A stretch of DNA of 64,000 nt from Clostridia bacterium (lineage in GTDB: Bacteria; Bacillota; Clostridia; Oscillospirales; Acutalibacteraceae). The notes under the pieces were generated by a model that ran no database searches, was not told the DNA's origin, and saw only the letters and a program-made list of their open reading frames with translations. The DNA is taken from contig JAFTWB010000009.1 in the NCBI GenBank assembly GCA_017465505.1, positions 1 through 64,000 of the forward strand. Reading direction: 5' to 3'. The translations under genes were made by a program, and so were the position numbers. Below are positions 43,309 through 53,500 of this stretch, piece by piece (within the stretch, counting starts at the first letter, position 1; each line of letters starts with the position of its first letter).

Positions 43309-44382
43309 TTAAAGAATTATTAAATCTTTAGGGATATTGGCAAAGGTTTCAAAGCCTTCTTCTGTTACCAGAACAGTGTCTTCGATTCTTACGCCGAATT
43401 TATCCGGCAGATAAATACCGGGTTCAACAGTAATAACCATACCTGCCTCAAGCACAGTATTCCCCTTGGGGCTTACTCGTGGCTCTTCGTGAATCTGAAG
43501 GCCTACACCGTGACCTGTACCGTGTCCAAAAAATTTGCCGTACCCTGCCTCTGTAATAATATCACGGCAAACTTTATCTACATCAAAAGCACTTACCCCT
43601 GCTTTTACTGCTTTTAAGCCTTCAAGGTGTGCTTTAAGAACAATATCGTAAATCTTCTTCTGTTCGTCACTCACCTTGCCAACGGCAACAGTACGGGTCA
43701 TATCACTGTGATAGCCCTCATAAACAGCACCGATGTCAAAGGTAACAAAGTCGCCTTCTTTAACCTCAACGTCAGAAGGCACACCGTGAGGTAAGGATGT
43801 TTTCTTGCCTGTAACTGTTATAAGGTCAAAAGCAATTCTCTCTGCACCGTGCTTTTTCATAAGATACTCAAGCTCAAGAGCAATCTGGCTTTCTGTAATG
43901 CCGGGTTTTACAACCTTAAGAACTTCCAGATATGCCTTTTCGGCAATAAGCTGAGCTTTTTTAAGCTTTTCTACCTCATCATCGGTTTTAATAATTCTGA
44001 GGTTATTGATTTTTTCTGACAGAGTGTTGTCACAGATAAAATCTTTTTCAAGATTCTTAAGCATTTCATTGTATCTTGCCAGTGTAACATTTTCTGCTTC
44101 CAAGTAGAGTGTATCTATATTATTTACCTTGCAAAGGGCAGTTATTTCTTCATAAGGATTAGAAAAAACAACCACCTTTGAGCTTTCAACAGACTTCTGT
44201 GCTGCTTCAATATATCTGAAGTCAACCAAAAGATAGCTTTCTGATTTTAAAATCAGCATAAAACCTTCGCTGTGAGGAAAGCCTGTAAGATAAAAAATAG
44301 TTGTTTCATCTGTAATAAGAGCACCCTGACCTTCACAAAGAAGTGCCTGTACCCCATTTATGCGGTTTTCAAAATTACTCAT
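43309..44382 (-). CDS. pepP: M24 aminopeptidase (Xaa-Pro dipeptidase/aminopeptidase type)
   Basis: A 357-residue pita-bread metallopeptidase with an N-terminal creatinase-like domain (about 1-130) and a catalytic domain. The metal ligands are visible: two Asp in DIGAVYEGYHSDMTR, His in FGHGTGHGVGLQIHE, Glu in VEPGIYLP and Glu in VRIEDTVLV. It removes residues preceding proline. pepP-efp is a common Firmicutes order, linking proline-rich peptide turnover with EF-P by position only. PepP versus PepQ is not resolved. Confidence 0.9.
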   Translation of the reverse strand: MSNFENRINGVQALLCEGQGALITDETTIFYLTGFPHSEGFMLILKSESYLLVDFRYIEAAQKSVESSKVVVFSNPYEEITALCKVNNIDTLYLEAENVTLARYNEMLKNLEKDFICDNTLSEKINNLRIIKTDDEVEKLKKAQLIAEKAYLEVLKVVKPGITESQIALELEYLMKKHGAERIAFDLITVTGKKTSLPHGVPSDVEVKEGDFVTFDIGAVYEGYHSDMTRTVAVGKVSDEQKKIYDIVLKAHLEGLKAVKAGVSAFDVDKVCRDIITEAGYGKFFGHGTGHGVGLQIHEEPRVSPKGNTVLEAGMVITVEPGIYLPDKFGVRIEDTVLVTEEGFETFANIPKDLIIL

Positions 44383-44396
44383 AAAATCACCTGCTT

Positions 44397-44437
44397 ATAA
44401 AAATCGAAGGCGGACAGATAAAACTATCCTGTCCGCC
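44397..44437 (-). terminator. rpsU terminator
   Basis: GGCGGACAG (44409-44417) pairs with CTGTCCGCC (44429-44437). On the minus strand the stem is followed by TTCGATTTTTAT. Confidence 0.88.
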
Positions 44438-44444
44438 TAAAAGA

Positions 44445-44621
44445 TTACTTATACTTGCGCTTGCGAGCTGCTTCAGATTTCTTCTTGCGCTTTACAGAGG
44501 GCTTCTCATAAGCTTCTCTCTTACGAACTTCAGCGATAACGCCAGCTCTTGCGCACTGCTTCTTAAATCTTCTTAAAGCATTTTCAAGAGATTCATTCTC
44601 TTTTAATCTAACTTCTGCCAT
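44445..44621 (-). CDS. rpsU: 30S ribosomal protein S21
   Basis: A 58-residue S21: [20 protein letters not shown], the [17 protein letters not shown] core, and a very basic Lys/Arg-rich tail ending RKRKYK. It promotes base pairing between mRNA and the 3' end of 16S rRNA. GGGAGGG lies upstream of ATG 44621. With its own consensus promoter and terminator it is a single-gene unit between leuS and pepP. Confidence 0.96.
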   Translation of the reverse strand: MAEVRLKENESLENALRRFKKQCARAGVIAEVRKREAYEKPSVKRKKKSEAARKRKYK

Positions 44622-44670
44622 CGGGTTTCCCTCCCATCTAAAATAAGGGATATTTCAAAATTCAAATGTT

Positions 44671-44699
44671 ATTATACATAACTTTGACGATTGTGTCAA
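44671..44699 (-). promoter_or_regulatory. SigA-type promoter of rpsU
   Basis: On the minus strand TTGACA (44699-44694), 17 bases, TATAAT (44676-44671): perfect consensus, inside the leuS-rpsU gap. Confidence 0.93.
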
Positions 44700-44736
44700 T
44701 AGAAAAAACAGAATATTCTTCAAAAATGTCGAAATA

Positions 44737-47151
44737 TTACATCGGTTTTGCTACAAAATTAACAAGTTTACCTGTTTTGTAGAATTTTTTGATGATTGTC
44801 ATACCATCCAGTGCTTTTTTAACGTCTTCATTTTCAAGACACTGAGCATAAACCTCATCCTCAGTTGCGTTTACATTTACCATAATTCTGGCCTTGATTT
44901 TACTGCAAACCTGAACTGCAATCTCAACAGCAGCCTCAACACACTTAGCTTCGTCAAACTCAGGCCACTGAGTCTGAGCAAGCATACCCTCGCCTTCGAA
45001 AACAATTGAGTTGATTTCTTCTGTAATATGAGGAGCAAAGGGGTTAGCAAGAAGCAGGAATGTCTTGAGCTCTGCTTTGTTGATTGTTCCCTTTGTGTAA
45101 ATCGCATTGATAAGAGTCATCAAGGAAGCAATAGCGGTGTTGAACTTAAGGCCTTCAATATCCTCACTTACCTTCTTGATTGTCTTGTGAAAATCAGCAC
45201 TGAGCTCATCAGAATATGTATCGCCATCTGTTAGGATATCCTGAAGATTCCAAATTCTGTCTGTAAATCTCTTACAGCCCTTCATAGAGCTTTCAGACCA
45301 AGGAGCAGCCTGCTCATAGTCACCCATAAAGAGTACGTAAGTACGAAGAACATCAGCACCGTACTGGTCAACAACCTCATTGGGGTCAACAACATTGCCA
45401 CGGGATTTACTCATCTTAACACCGTCAGGACCAAGAATAAGACCCTGAGCAGTTCTCTTTGCATAGGGCTCCTCACAAGGAACAGCACCGATGTCATAGA
45501 GGAACTTATGCCAGAAACGGGAGTAAATAAGGTGACGTGTAACGTGCTCCATACCGCCGTTGTACCAGTCGATAGGCATCCAATACTTGAGTTTATCCAT
45601 ATTGGCAAGCTCGTTGTCGTTGTGGGGGTCAATATAACGTAAGAAATACCAGGAAGAACCTGCCCACTGAGGCATTGTATCTGTTTCACGCTTTGCTTTG
45701 CCGCCACACTTGGGACAAGTGCAATTTACGAAGTCGTCAATTTTAGCAAGAGGGCTTTCGCCATCCTGACCGGGCTCAAAATTCTCAACCTTGGGAAGCT
45801 TTAAGGGAAGCTGGTCATAAGGAACTGCAACCATACCGCACTTTTCGCAGTGAACAATGGGAATAGGCTCACCCCAATAACGCTGACGGTTAAATGCCCA
45901 GTCCTTCATCTTGTACTGAACACCCTTCTCACCAATGCCAAGCTTTTCAAGCTCTTCAAGCATTTTTGCAATAGAGCTCTTCTTATCTGTAAAGCCATTG
46001 AGAAAATCAGAGTTAACCATTTCGCCGTCGCCTGTATAAGCTTCCTTGGAAATGTCACCGCCCTTGATTACCTCAATAATATCTACGCCAAACTTCTTTG
46101 CAAAGTCGTAATCTCGCTGATCGTGTGCAGGCACAGCCATAATTGCACCTGTGCCATAGCCCATCATTACATAGTCAGAAATGAAGATGGGAATTTCTTT
46201 GCCGTTAACAGGGTTAATACCAACAAAACCATCAAGCTTAACACCGGTTTTGTCCTTAACAAGCTGAGTTCTTTCAAACTCTGTCTTCTTTGAGCACTCT
46301 GTTCTGTAATCTTCAACGTCACCGAAGTTCTTAATCATATCCTTATACTTGTCCAGCATAGGATGTTCAGGTGCCATAACCATAAAGGTTACACCGAATA
46401 ATGTGTCGGGACGGGTTGTGTAAATTCTGAGAGTTTCATCGGTATCCTTAACTGTAAAGTTAACAAAAGCACCTGTGGATTTACCAATCCAGTTTTCCTG
46501 CTGAAGCTTAACATTAGGCAGATAATCAACATCCTTAAGGCCATCAAGAAGCTTATCGGCATACTCGGTAATACGAAGGTACCAAACATCCTTGGACTTC
46601 TGAACAATGTCACTGTGGCAGATGTCGCACTTGCCACCCTGAGAATCCTCATTGGAAAGAACAACCTTACAGGAAGGACAGTAGTTAACTAAAGTCTTAT
46701 CTCTGAAAGCAAGACCGTTTTCAAACATTTTGAGGAAAATCCACTGTGTCCACTTGTAGTAATCCTCTTCTGTTGTATCAATAACTCTGTTCCAGTCAAA
46801 GGAGAAACCAACTTTTTTGAGCTGACTTGTGAATCTCTCGATGTTATTGTCAGTTACCTGTCTGGGGTGGATATGGGTTTTAATTGCATAGTTTTCAGTA
46901 GGAAGACCATAGGCGTCAAAGCCGATTGGGAAAAGAACATTGTAGCCTTCCATTCTTCTTTTTCTTGAAACAACCTCAAGTCCTGAATAAGCCTTGATGT
47001 GACCAACGTGCATACCTGCACCGCTGGGATAAGGGAACTCTACAAGAGCATAGAACTTTTTCTTGTCAGAATCGTCCTTTGCCTCAAAAACACCTGTATC
47101 TTCCCAGATTTTTTGCCATTTAGGCTCTGTAAGTTTATGATCGTACTTCAA
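44737..47151 (-). CDS. leuS: Leucyl-tRNA synthetase
   Basis: An 804-residue class I synthetase: HIGH motif as MHVGHIKAYSG, CP1 editing domain with a zinc-ribbon-like CEKCG...CPKCGG inserted region, and KMSKS as GVKMSKSRGNV. The length is normal. It lies 21 bp after rsfS and has no T-box leader, so it appears to be the last gene of the infC run. Confidence 0.97.
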   Translation of the reverse strand: MKYDHKLTEPKWQKIWEDTGVFEAKDDSDKKKFYALVEFPYPSGAGMHVGHIKAYSGLEVVSRKRRMEGYNVLFPIGFDAYGLPTENYAIKTHIHPRQVTDNNIERFTSQLKKVGFSFDWNRVIDTTEEDYYKWTQWIFLKMFENGLAFRDKTLVNYCPSCKVVLSNEDSQGGKCDICHSDIVQKSKDVWYLRITEYADKLLDGLKDVDYLPNVKLQQENWIGKSTGAFVNFTVKDTDETLRIYTTRPDTLFGVTFMVMAPEHPMLDKYKDMIKNFGDVEDYRTECSKKTEFERTQLVKDKTGVKLDGFVGINPVNGKEIPIFISDYVMMGYGTGAIMAVPAHDQRDYDFAKKFGVDIIEVIKGGDISKEAYTGDGEMVNSDFLNGFTDKKSSIAKMLEELEKLGIGEKGVQYKMKDWAFNRQRYWGEPIPIVHCEKCGMVAVPYDQLPLKLPKVENFEPGQDGESPLAKIDDFVNCTCPKCGGKAKRETDTMPQWAGSSWYFLRYIDPHNDNELANMDKLKYWMPIDWYNGGMEHVTRHLIYSRFWHKFLYDIGAVPCEEPYAKRTAQGLILGPDGVKMSKSRGNVVDPNEVVDQYGADVLRTYVLFMGDYEQAAPWSESSMKGCKRFTDRIWNLQDILTDGDTYSDELSADFHKTIKKVSEDIEGLKFNTAIASLMTLINAIYTKGTINKAELKTFLLLANPFAPHITEEINSIVFEGEGMLAQTQWPEFDEAKCVEAAVEIAVQVCSKIKARIMVNVNATEDEVYAQCLENEDVKKALDGMTIIKKFYKTGKLVNFVAKPM

Positions 47152-47172
47152 AGTAATCCCTCTCTCTTAATG

Positions 47173-47529
47173 TCAGTCAGCTATATACTCGCTAAGGTCT
47201 ACTGCCTCGCCGCTTTGCCATAAACGCTCAAGGCCGTAGTACTCTCTTGCTTCATCAGAAAACACGTTAATGATAACATCAGAGTAATCAAGCAAAACCC
47301 AGCTTTCAGTTCTGTGACCTTCGATATGGTCCACAGCTCTGCCCTGCTCTTTAAGTGCAAATTCCACTTCATCCGCAAGGGCCTTTACGTGGGTTGAGTT
47401 GTTACCTGTTGCGATAACCATATAGTCGGCAAGTGAAGAAACGTCACTGATTTTAATAACAGAGATATCCTTGCCTTTTTTATCTGAAAAAAGCTGAGCT
47501 GCTTTAATTGCTGTTTCAAAAGCTGTCAT
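47173..47529 (-). CDS. rsfS: Ribosome silencing factor RsfS
   Basis: A 118-residue RsfS/Iojap protein with KKGKDISVIKISDVSSLADY, the ATGNNSTHVKALADEVE block and the C-terminal WVLLDYSDVIINVFSDEAREYYGLERLW. It binds L14 and blocks subunit joining under starvation. It lies 3 bp after yqeK. Confidence 0.95.
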   Translation of the reverse strand: MTAFETAIKAAQLFSDKKGKDISVIKISDVSSLADYMVIATGNNSTHVKALADEVEFALKEQGRAVDHIEGHRTESWVLLDYSDVIINVFSDEAREYYGLERLWQSGEAVDLSEYIAD

Positions 47530-47532
47530 AAT

Positions 47533-48099
47533 TCATATTCCTTTCATAATAATTTCATTATAAGCGTCAATAGCGTCGGGATGAACACATCTGCCTCTCT
47601 CTACAAGGCTCTTTATAACGTAGCTTAAGGCATATTTCATACCTGCTTCAAGGCTTTTTTCAGCCTCCTGACGCATAACATCAATGTCAGGGTAAGTTCT
47701 GTCTTCGCTGATAAAATCAGCAATAAAGACAATTTTCTGGAGCAAAGACATATTCGCCTTTGCTGTGGTGTGAAAACGGATTGCAGAAATAATATCCTCA
47801 TCGGTAATACCGAGAACAAACCTGACATAAGCTGCTCCCGATACAGCGTGGAGAATCTGCTCGTTATTGCTTGTCACATCGTCAAGCATTATACCATTAT
47901 CTTTTAGTAATTGCAACTGATTATTTATCGGCATTTCTTTGGTAATGTCGTGTAAAATACCACAAACCTCTGCTTTAAGAGGGTCTTCACCAAACTTAAG
48001 AGCTAGCTCTCTGGCGGCTTTTGCAACCATTTTGCTGTGATGAAGCCTGTATTGACTTAAAGTATTTTCAGCTAATAAATAATAACTTTCAATTTCCAT
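47533..48099 (-). CDS. yqeK: HD-domain hydrolase YqeK (Ap4A hydrolase family)
   Basis: A 188-residue HD-domain protein: an early His in RLHHSKMVAKAA, the HD pair in GILHDITKE, and later His/Asp residues in AIRFHTTA and FIADFISEDR. Proteins of this family in Firmicutes hydrolyse diadenosine tetraphosphate symmetrically. It overlaps the end of nadD by 11 bp, in the conserved nadD-yqeK-rsfS order. Confidence 0.92.
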   Translation of the reverse strand: MEIESYYLLAENTLSQYRLHHSKMVAKAARELALKFGEDPLKAEVCGILHDITKEMPINNQLQLLKDNGIMLDDVTSNNEQILHAVSGAAYVRFVLGITDEDIISAIRFHTTAKANMSLLQKIVFIADFISEDRTYPDIDVMRQEAEKSLEAGMKYALSYVIKSLVERGRCVHPDAIDAYNEIIMKGI

Positions 48100-48691
48100 A
48101 ATTATAAAGTCCGTTTTCTTTAATGTATTCTATTACTTTCTCAGGTAAAAGAGAGCTTACATCTGACTTTTTCCTTAAGGCCTCTCTTACAATTGTTGAG
48201 CTTACAGGTCCAACGGGAGTGCTCACAAGAGTGCATACTGCACCATACTTTTTAAATTCTTCCGCTTTCTGCTGAAGCACTTCAATGCTGTCTTCATTCC
48301 TTACAACTGTAAGGATATGAGCAAGGGAGAAAATCTCCTCAGCCTTGTACCATTTCTCAAGAGTTACAAAAGCGTCTGCACCTGTAATTAAGTAGATTTC
48401 ATCCTGAGGATAATTCTCTTTAAAAAATTTGAGAGTATCAACAGTGTAGCTTTTGCCACCTCTGGTGATTTCAAAATCAGAAACCTCTACCCTGTTATTC
48501 CCTTCAAAAGCAAGCTTGCACATATTGAGCCTGTGAAAGTCTTCTGTCTGAGTACCTGTTTTAAAAGGTGAGCAAGCGGCAGGAAAAACCACTACCTTAT
48601 CAAGAGAAGCTGTTTTAATCATAGTTTCGCATAAGGATACGTGGTTCAGATGGACAGGGTCGAAGCTGCCGCCAAACATAGCAATCCTCAT
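48089..48691 (-). CDS. nadD: Nicotinate-nucleotide adenylyltransferase
   Basis: A 200-residue nucleotidyltransferase with the adenylyl-binding MFGGSFDPVHLNH and the late signature PVGPVSSTIVRE (ISSTxIR-like). It makes deamido-NAD in NAD synthesis. It lies 2 bp after yhbY. Confidence 0.94.
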   Translation of the reverse strand: MRIAMFGGSFDPVHLNHVSLCETMIKTASLDKVVVFPAACSPFKTGTQTEDFHRLNMCKLAFEGNNRVEVSDFEITRGGKSYTVDTLKFFKENYPQDEIYLITGADAFVTLEKWYKAEEIFSLAHILTVVRNEDSIEVLQQKAEEFKKYGAVCTLVSTPVGPVSSTIVREALRKKSDVSSLLPEKVIEYIKENGLYNYGN

Positions 48692-48693
48692 AA

Positions 48694-48996
48694 TTATTTA
48701 GGAAGACGGATACGCTCGTCCTTTTTCTTGTCAGGGTTAGGTCTGTAAAGAATGAATTTTGAGCCGATAACCTGAACTACGTCAGCATTAGTCTTCTCGG
48801 CAAGCTCATCAGCAACCTGTCGGGAGTTAAGCTCGCAAGACTCTAAAACCTTGCCTTTAAAAAGCTCACGGGCTTTCAAGGCGTCGTCAGCCTGCTTGAT
48901 AAGGGTATCAACAATACCGCCCTTACCTACGATTAAAATTGTATCATAAGAATTAGCCATTCCTCTTAAGAAGGCTCTCTGTTTACTTGTAAGCAT
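48694..48996 (-). CDS. yhbY: CRM-domain RNA-binding protein YhbY
   Basis: A 100-residue single CRM domain: LTSKQRAFLRGMANSY, the GxxG loop in VGKGGI, and ELNSRQVADELAEKTNADVVQVIGSKFILYR. It associates with pre-50S particles. It overlaps rdgB by one base and precedes nadD, the usual order. Confidence 0.94.
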   Translation of the reverse strand: MLTSKQRAFLRGMANSYDTILIVGKGGIVDTLIKQADDALKARELFKGKVLESCELNSRQVADELAEKTNADVVQVIGSKFILYRPNPDKKKDERIRLPK

Positions 48997-49598
48997 TATA
49001 AATCTGTCCTTTCTTTTAAAAGGGTGTAAAACTTTCTCAGTGCGTTACCTCTATGGCTGTAAATGTCCTTTTCCTCAGCCTTAAGTTCAGCAAAAGCCTT
49101 GCCGTTAGGAAGGAAAAATATTGGGTCGTAACCAAAGCCGTTCTCCCCTTTTTTCTCAAATCCGATAAAGCCCTCGCACTTGCCTTCCAGCTCCAGCACA
49201 TCGTTTTCGGCAAAAACACAACAAATACTGCAATTAAAATGAGCAGTACGTCTGTCCTTCTCAACATCTTTAAGCTCGGAAAGCAAAAGGTGGATTTTCT
49301 CATCATCTGTGGAGTTTTCTCCTCCGTAACGAGCGGAGTATATACCCGGTCTGCCGTCAAGTGCGTCAACACAAAGACCTGAATCATCAGCAATTGAGGG
49401 TAAACCTGATTTTTCAAAGGCATAAAGGGCTTTGATTTTAGCATTTTCTGCAAAAGTAAGTCCTGTTTCCTCAACGTCTGAAAAATCAACGCCTGCTTCT
49501 TTTGCACTGATTACGTCAATATCAAGAGGAGATAAAATCCGCTTGAACTCGTCTATTTTGTGAGCATTGTTAGAGGCGATTACAAATTTTTCAGCCAT
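48996..49598 (-). CDS. rdgB: XTP/dITP diphosphatase (RdgB/Ham1)
   Basis: A 200-residue house-cleaning pyrophosphatase: ASNNAHKIDEFKRIL at the N terminus, the IADDSGLCVDALDGRPGIYSARY signature, and GFGYDPIF...SHRGNALRKF. It removes inosine/xanthosine triphosphates from the nucleotide pool. It overlaps both neighbours by one base. Confidence 0.95.
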   Translation of the reverse strand: MAEKFVIASNNAHKIDEFKRILSPLDIDVISAKEAGVDFSDVEETGLTFAENAKIKALYAFEKSGLPSIADDSGLCVDALDGRPGIYSARYGGENSTDDEKIHLLLSELKDVEKDRRTAHFNCSICCVFAENDVLELEGKCEGFIGFEKKGENGFGYDPIFFLPNGKAFAELKAEEKDIYSHRGNALRKFYTLLKERTDL

Positions 49599-50515
49599 CA
49601 GGCTTCACCTCTGTCGAAAAGTGCCTTTGCAAAATCAGAGGGAGAGAAAGGCTGTAAATCGTCAACCTGCTCGCCTACACCGATGTACTTCACAGGAATC
49701 TGTAGTCCGTCCTTAATAGCAAGCACAACGCCGCCCTTGGCAGTACCGTCAAGCTTAGTTAGGACAATACCGGTAATGCCTGTTGCTTTAGAAAACTCAG
49801 CCGCCTGAACAACTGCATTCTGACCAGTGGTTGCGTCCAGAACAAGAAGAACCTCTTTAGCGGCGTCAGGAAGCTCACGGTCAATAATGCGGTTAATCTT
49901 TGCAAGCTCATCCATAAGGTGCTTTTTGTTGTGAAGTCTGCCTGCTGTATCGCAAATGATAATATCGCTGTGTTTTGCCTTTGCAGAAGAAATTGCGTCA
50001 TAAACTACTGCGGCAGGATCGCTGCCCTCGTTCTGCTTAACAATGTCTGCACCGCTTCTCTGTGCCCAGATATCCAACTGGTCAATAGCAGCGGCACGGA
50101 ATGTATCGGCGGCAGCAAGAGTTACCTTTTTGCCGCTCTTCACGAAGTTATTGGCAAGCTTACCGATGGTTGTGGTTTTGCCAACACCGTTAACACCGAT
50201 TACAAGGATAACAGAAGGAGATGTGCTTATGTTAAGCTCCTGACCCCCTGAAAGCATTTCTTCTGTAATTTCACAGAGAAGCCCTGTAATCTGAGAAGGG
50301 TCGGTAATGCCCTGCTTTTTAACTCTTACTCTGAGCTCGTCGCACATTTTCTGAGCAGTTGTAACTCCGACGTCACCCATAACAAGAAGCTCTTCAAGCT
50401 CTTCAAAAAGCTCCTCGTCAATTTTTGTAAAGGATTTGAGAGCAGAGTCGATTTTGCCTACAATTGATTCTCTGGTCTTTTTAAGACCTTCTTTGATTTT
50501 ACTGAAAAATCCCAT
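49598..50515 (-). CDS. ftsY: Signal recognition particle receptor FtsY
   Basis: A 305-residue SRP GTPase: the N domain begins almost at once, with no long acidic A domain. The G domain has [25 protein letters not shown] and [10 protein letters not shown]. It receives SRP-ribosome complexes at the membrane. It lies 15 bp after smc (rnc-smc-ftsY order). Confidence 0.96.
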   Translation of the reverse strand: MGFFSKIKEGLKKTRESIVGKIDSALKSFTKIDEELFEELEELLVMGDVGVTTAQKMCDELRVRVKKQGITDPSQITGLLCEITEEMLSGGQELNISTSPSVILVIGVNGVGKTTTIGKLANNFVKSGKKVTLAAADTFRAAAIDQLDIWAQRSGADIVKQNEGSDPAAVVYDAISSAKAKHSDIIICDTAGRLHNKKHLMDELAKINRIIDRELPDAAKEVLLVLDATTGQNAVVQAAEFSKATGITGIVLTKLDGTAKGGVVLAIKDGLQIPVKYIGVGEQVDDLQPFSPSDFAKALFDRGEA

Positions 50516-50530
50516 TTTTATACCTCCCTG

Positions 50531-53500
50531 TTAATTTGCATTCATCTTAAGCTTTTCGGCAACCTCGGTAGCCCTGAGCTCAAGAAGCTTTGAAATACCC
50601 TCTTCCTGCATAGTTACGCCGTAAAGCACGTCAGCCTCTTCCATTGTACCGCGTCGGTGGGTAATTGTAATAAACTGTGTTGTATCTGTAAGGTTTCTCA
50701 TATATCTTGCGAAGCGGTCAACATTAACTTCGTCAAGAGCTGCTTCGATTTCGTCCATTACACAGAAAGGTGCAGGACGAACCTTCATAATCGCGAAGTA
50801 AAGAGCAATGGCAACAAGTGCCTTTTCACCGCCTGAAAGTGACTCAAGATGAGTAACAATCTTTCCGGGAGGATGAACAGAAATATCAATGCCGCTGTTG
50901 AGAATATCCTCAGGGTCAGCAAGCTCAAGTTTGGCACTGCCGCCTCCGAAAAGTTCAGCGAAAGTGTGGATAAAGTGCTTGTTGATTTCATTGAAGCTCT
51001 CAACAAAGCTTTCTTTCATCTTCTTTGTAAGCTCACCGATGAGGTTGATGATTTCCTTCTTGGACTTTTCCACATCCTCAACCTGCTCGCTCATAAAGGT
51101 GTAACGCTCAGAAACTTCTTTATATTCCTCAATAGCGCCTACGTTTACAGAGCCTAAGTTCTTGATTTTCTGCTTAAGCTCAGCAAGTCGCTTGTTGGCA
51201 CTTGGTATATCTTCGATTTCCTGAGCCTCTTCTTCAGCTTCACGGCGGGTAAGCTCATATTCTTCCCAAAGCTTTGTGATAATATTATCGTACTGATTCT
51301 GGAGATGGATTTTTCTCTCCTCAAGTCGTGCAAGCTCCATTGAAGCCTGCTCTCTTTCAGAAAGCTTGTCCTTCTCACGCTGACGCAGAGAATAATTATC
51401 TTTTTCTATTTCATCTCTACGTTTTGAAACAGCCTCGATATCCTGCTCACAGCCTTTGATTTTCTCTGTAAGCTCTTCGATTTCTTTGTTAAGAGTACCA
51501 ATTAAAGCTTCGCTTTCGGTATTCTTGGCGAAAAGCTCTTCCATCTGAGATTTCAGCTCAGCTTTTCTGGACTCCTGATTATCTCCCATATTGCGTGTGC
51601 TTTCAATTTCAGAAGAAAGACCCTCAACATCTTTTTGCAAGGTTACGATTTCAAGGCGGATTTCCTGAAGCTTCTGAGAAAGCTCTTCACGTTTTTCTTT
51701 AATACCTGCACGGCTGCCGCTGATTTCTTCAGCTTTGGCTTCCTCAAGAGCAATCTGCTCTGTAAAGGAGCTGATAACCGCTTCAGCTCTGACCTGCTCT
51801 TCTTTAAGAGAAGCAATTCTTGCGTGACAATTGGAAATCTCCGATTCCAAAGACTCTAAATCTCTGTTAGCAAGATTAAGCTCGTTTTCACAAGCCTTCA
51901 GCTCGGTTTCAAGCCTTACCTGCTCCTGAGCGGCAACGGATAAGTCGGCACGGGTGCCTAAAATCTCGGCCTCGATTTTTGAATAATCAGCCTGAGCTGA
52001 AAGGAAAGCAGCTTTGGCTTCATCAGCTTTTTTCATAAGCTTTTGAGCCTGTGCTTTAATATCACTTATTTCAGCAGTACGGGTTAAAAGACCGCTGTTT
52101 TTAGCAAGAGAACCGCCGGTAAGAGAACCACCTGCATTAACAACCTGACCGTCAAGGGTAACAACCTTGAACTTATAGCCAAAGCGTTTTGCGGCAGTTA
52201 CTGCGGAGTTGATATCTTCAAAAACAGCAATTCTTCCAAGAAGGCTCAGAAGAATACCGTTGTACTCCTCATCACAACTACAAAGGTCACAAGCAACACC
52301 TATAAAGCCGTAACAATCGTCCAATCCTTTTTCTTCCAGACGTCTGCCTTTAATAGTATTTACAGGCAGGAAGGTGGCACGTCCTGCATTATCCTTTTTA
52401 AGTAAAGCGATTGCTCGCTTTGCGTCGTCTTCGGTGGCGGTTACAATATTCTGCATTGCAAAGCCAAGGGCGATTTCAACGGCAACAGTGTACTCGCCAG
52501 GAACCGAAATAATTCTTGAAACAGGGCCTTTAATACCCTTGAGCTCTCCTGCTTTTGCTCGCTTCATAACAGTCTTTACAGAATGGTTGAAACCCTCCAT
52601 ATTTTGCTCCAAATCCTCCAGAAGCTTTGCTCTTCTGGATTTTTCAGCAGCATCAAGCATAAGCTTGTCAGCCTGAGCTTTAAGATTTTCAAGAGCTGAC
52701 GAACGGGAATTAAGCTTTAGGGAAAGGCCTTTTTCACTGTTTGTTAGCTGAGTAACCTTCTTGCGGGCTTCTTCGGTCTTTGCTTTAAAGGCCTCAAGCA
52801 TTTCTTCAAGAGTAGCTTTTGATTCTGACTTCTGGTTTTTGTTTTCATTAAGACCTGTGATTCTGGATTCAAGCTCTAAAACTGTGGAAGCACAGGTCAT
52901 TCTGCTGACTCTGGCGTCAGCCTGCTGAGCACTTAAAGAAGCAATTTTTGCAGTAATCTCCTGCAATGTATCACTGCTTCGGCTTGCGTTAACATTAGCA
53001 AGGTTAAGCTCGTCAGCGGTTTCTTCATAAAGCTTCTGCTTAGAGCTTATGTCGTTTTTATAATCCTCAATAAGCTTAAGCTTATCTTCTATATCCTTTT
53101 TGATATCCATTGCAAACATATTGATTTGCTCGATATCAATTTTTATTCTTCCTATATTTTCGTTGTTATGTAAAATGTCGTTTTTAGCAACAGAAACTTG
53201 AGCTTTTCTTTCAGAAATAGCTGACTCAAACTCCATAACTGCTGCTCTGAGCTCTTCTACCTTAGAAGCAAGAGTGCCTTTTTCAAGGTACATAGACTCT
53301 GTAAGCTCTGAAATTCTTGCAATTTCTGCGTCTGCCTCATCGCACTGATTTCTGGCAACAATGATTTTGTCCTCGTGCTCTTTAATTACACCTGATGATT
53401 TATCCAGAGTATTGAGCCAGAGAGCAATTTCGAGTCCTCTTTTTTCGGCAGAATACTCCAGAAAGCTTTCAGCTTTTTTTGCCTGAGTTTTAAGAGGACC

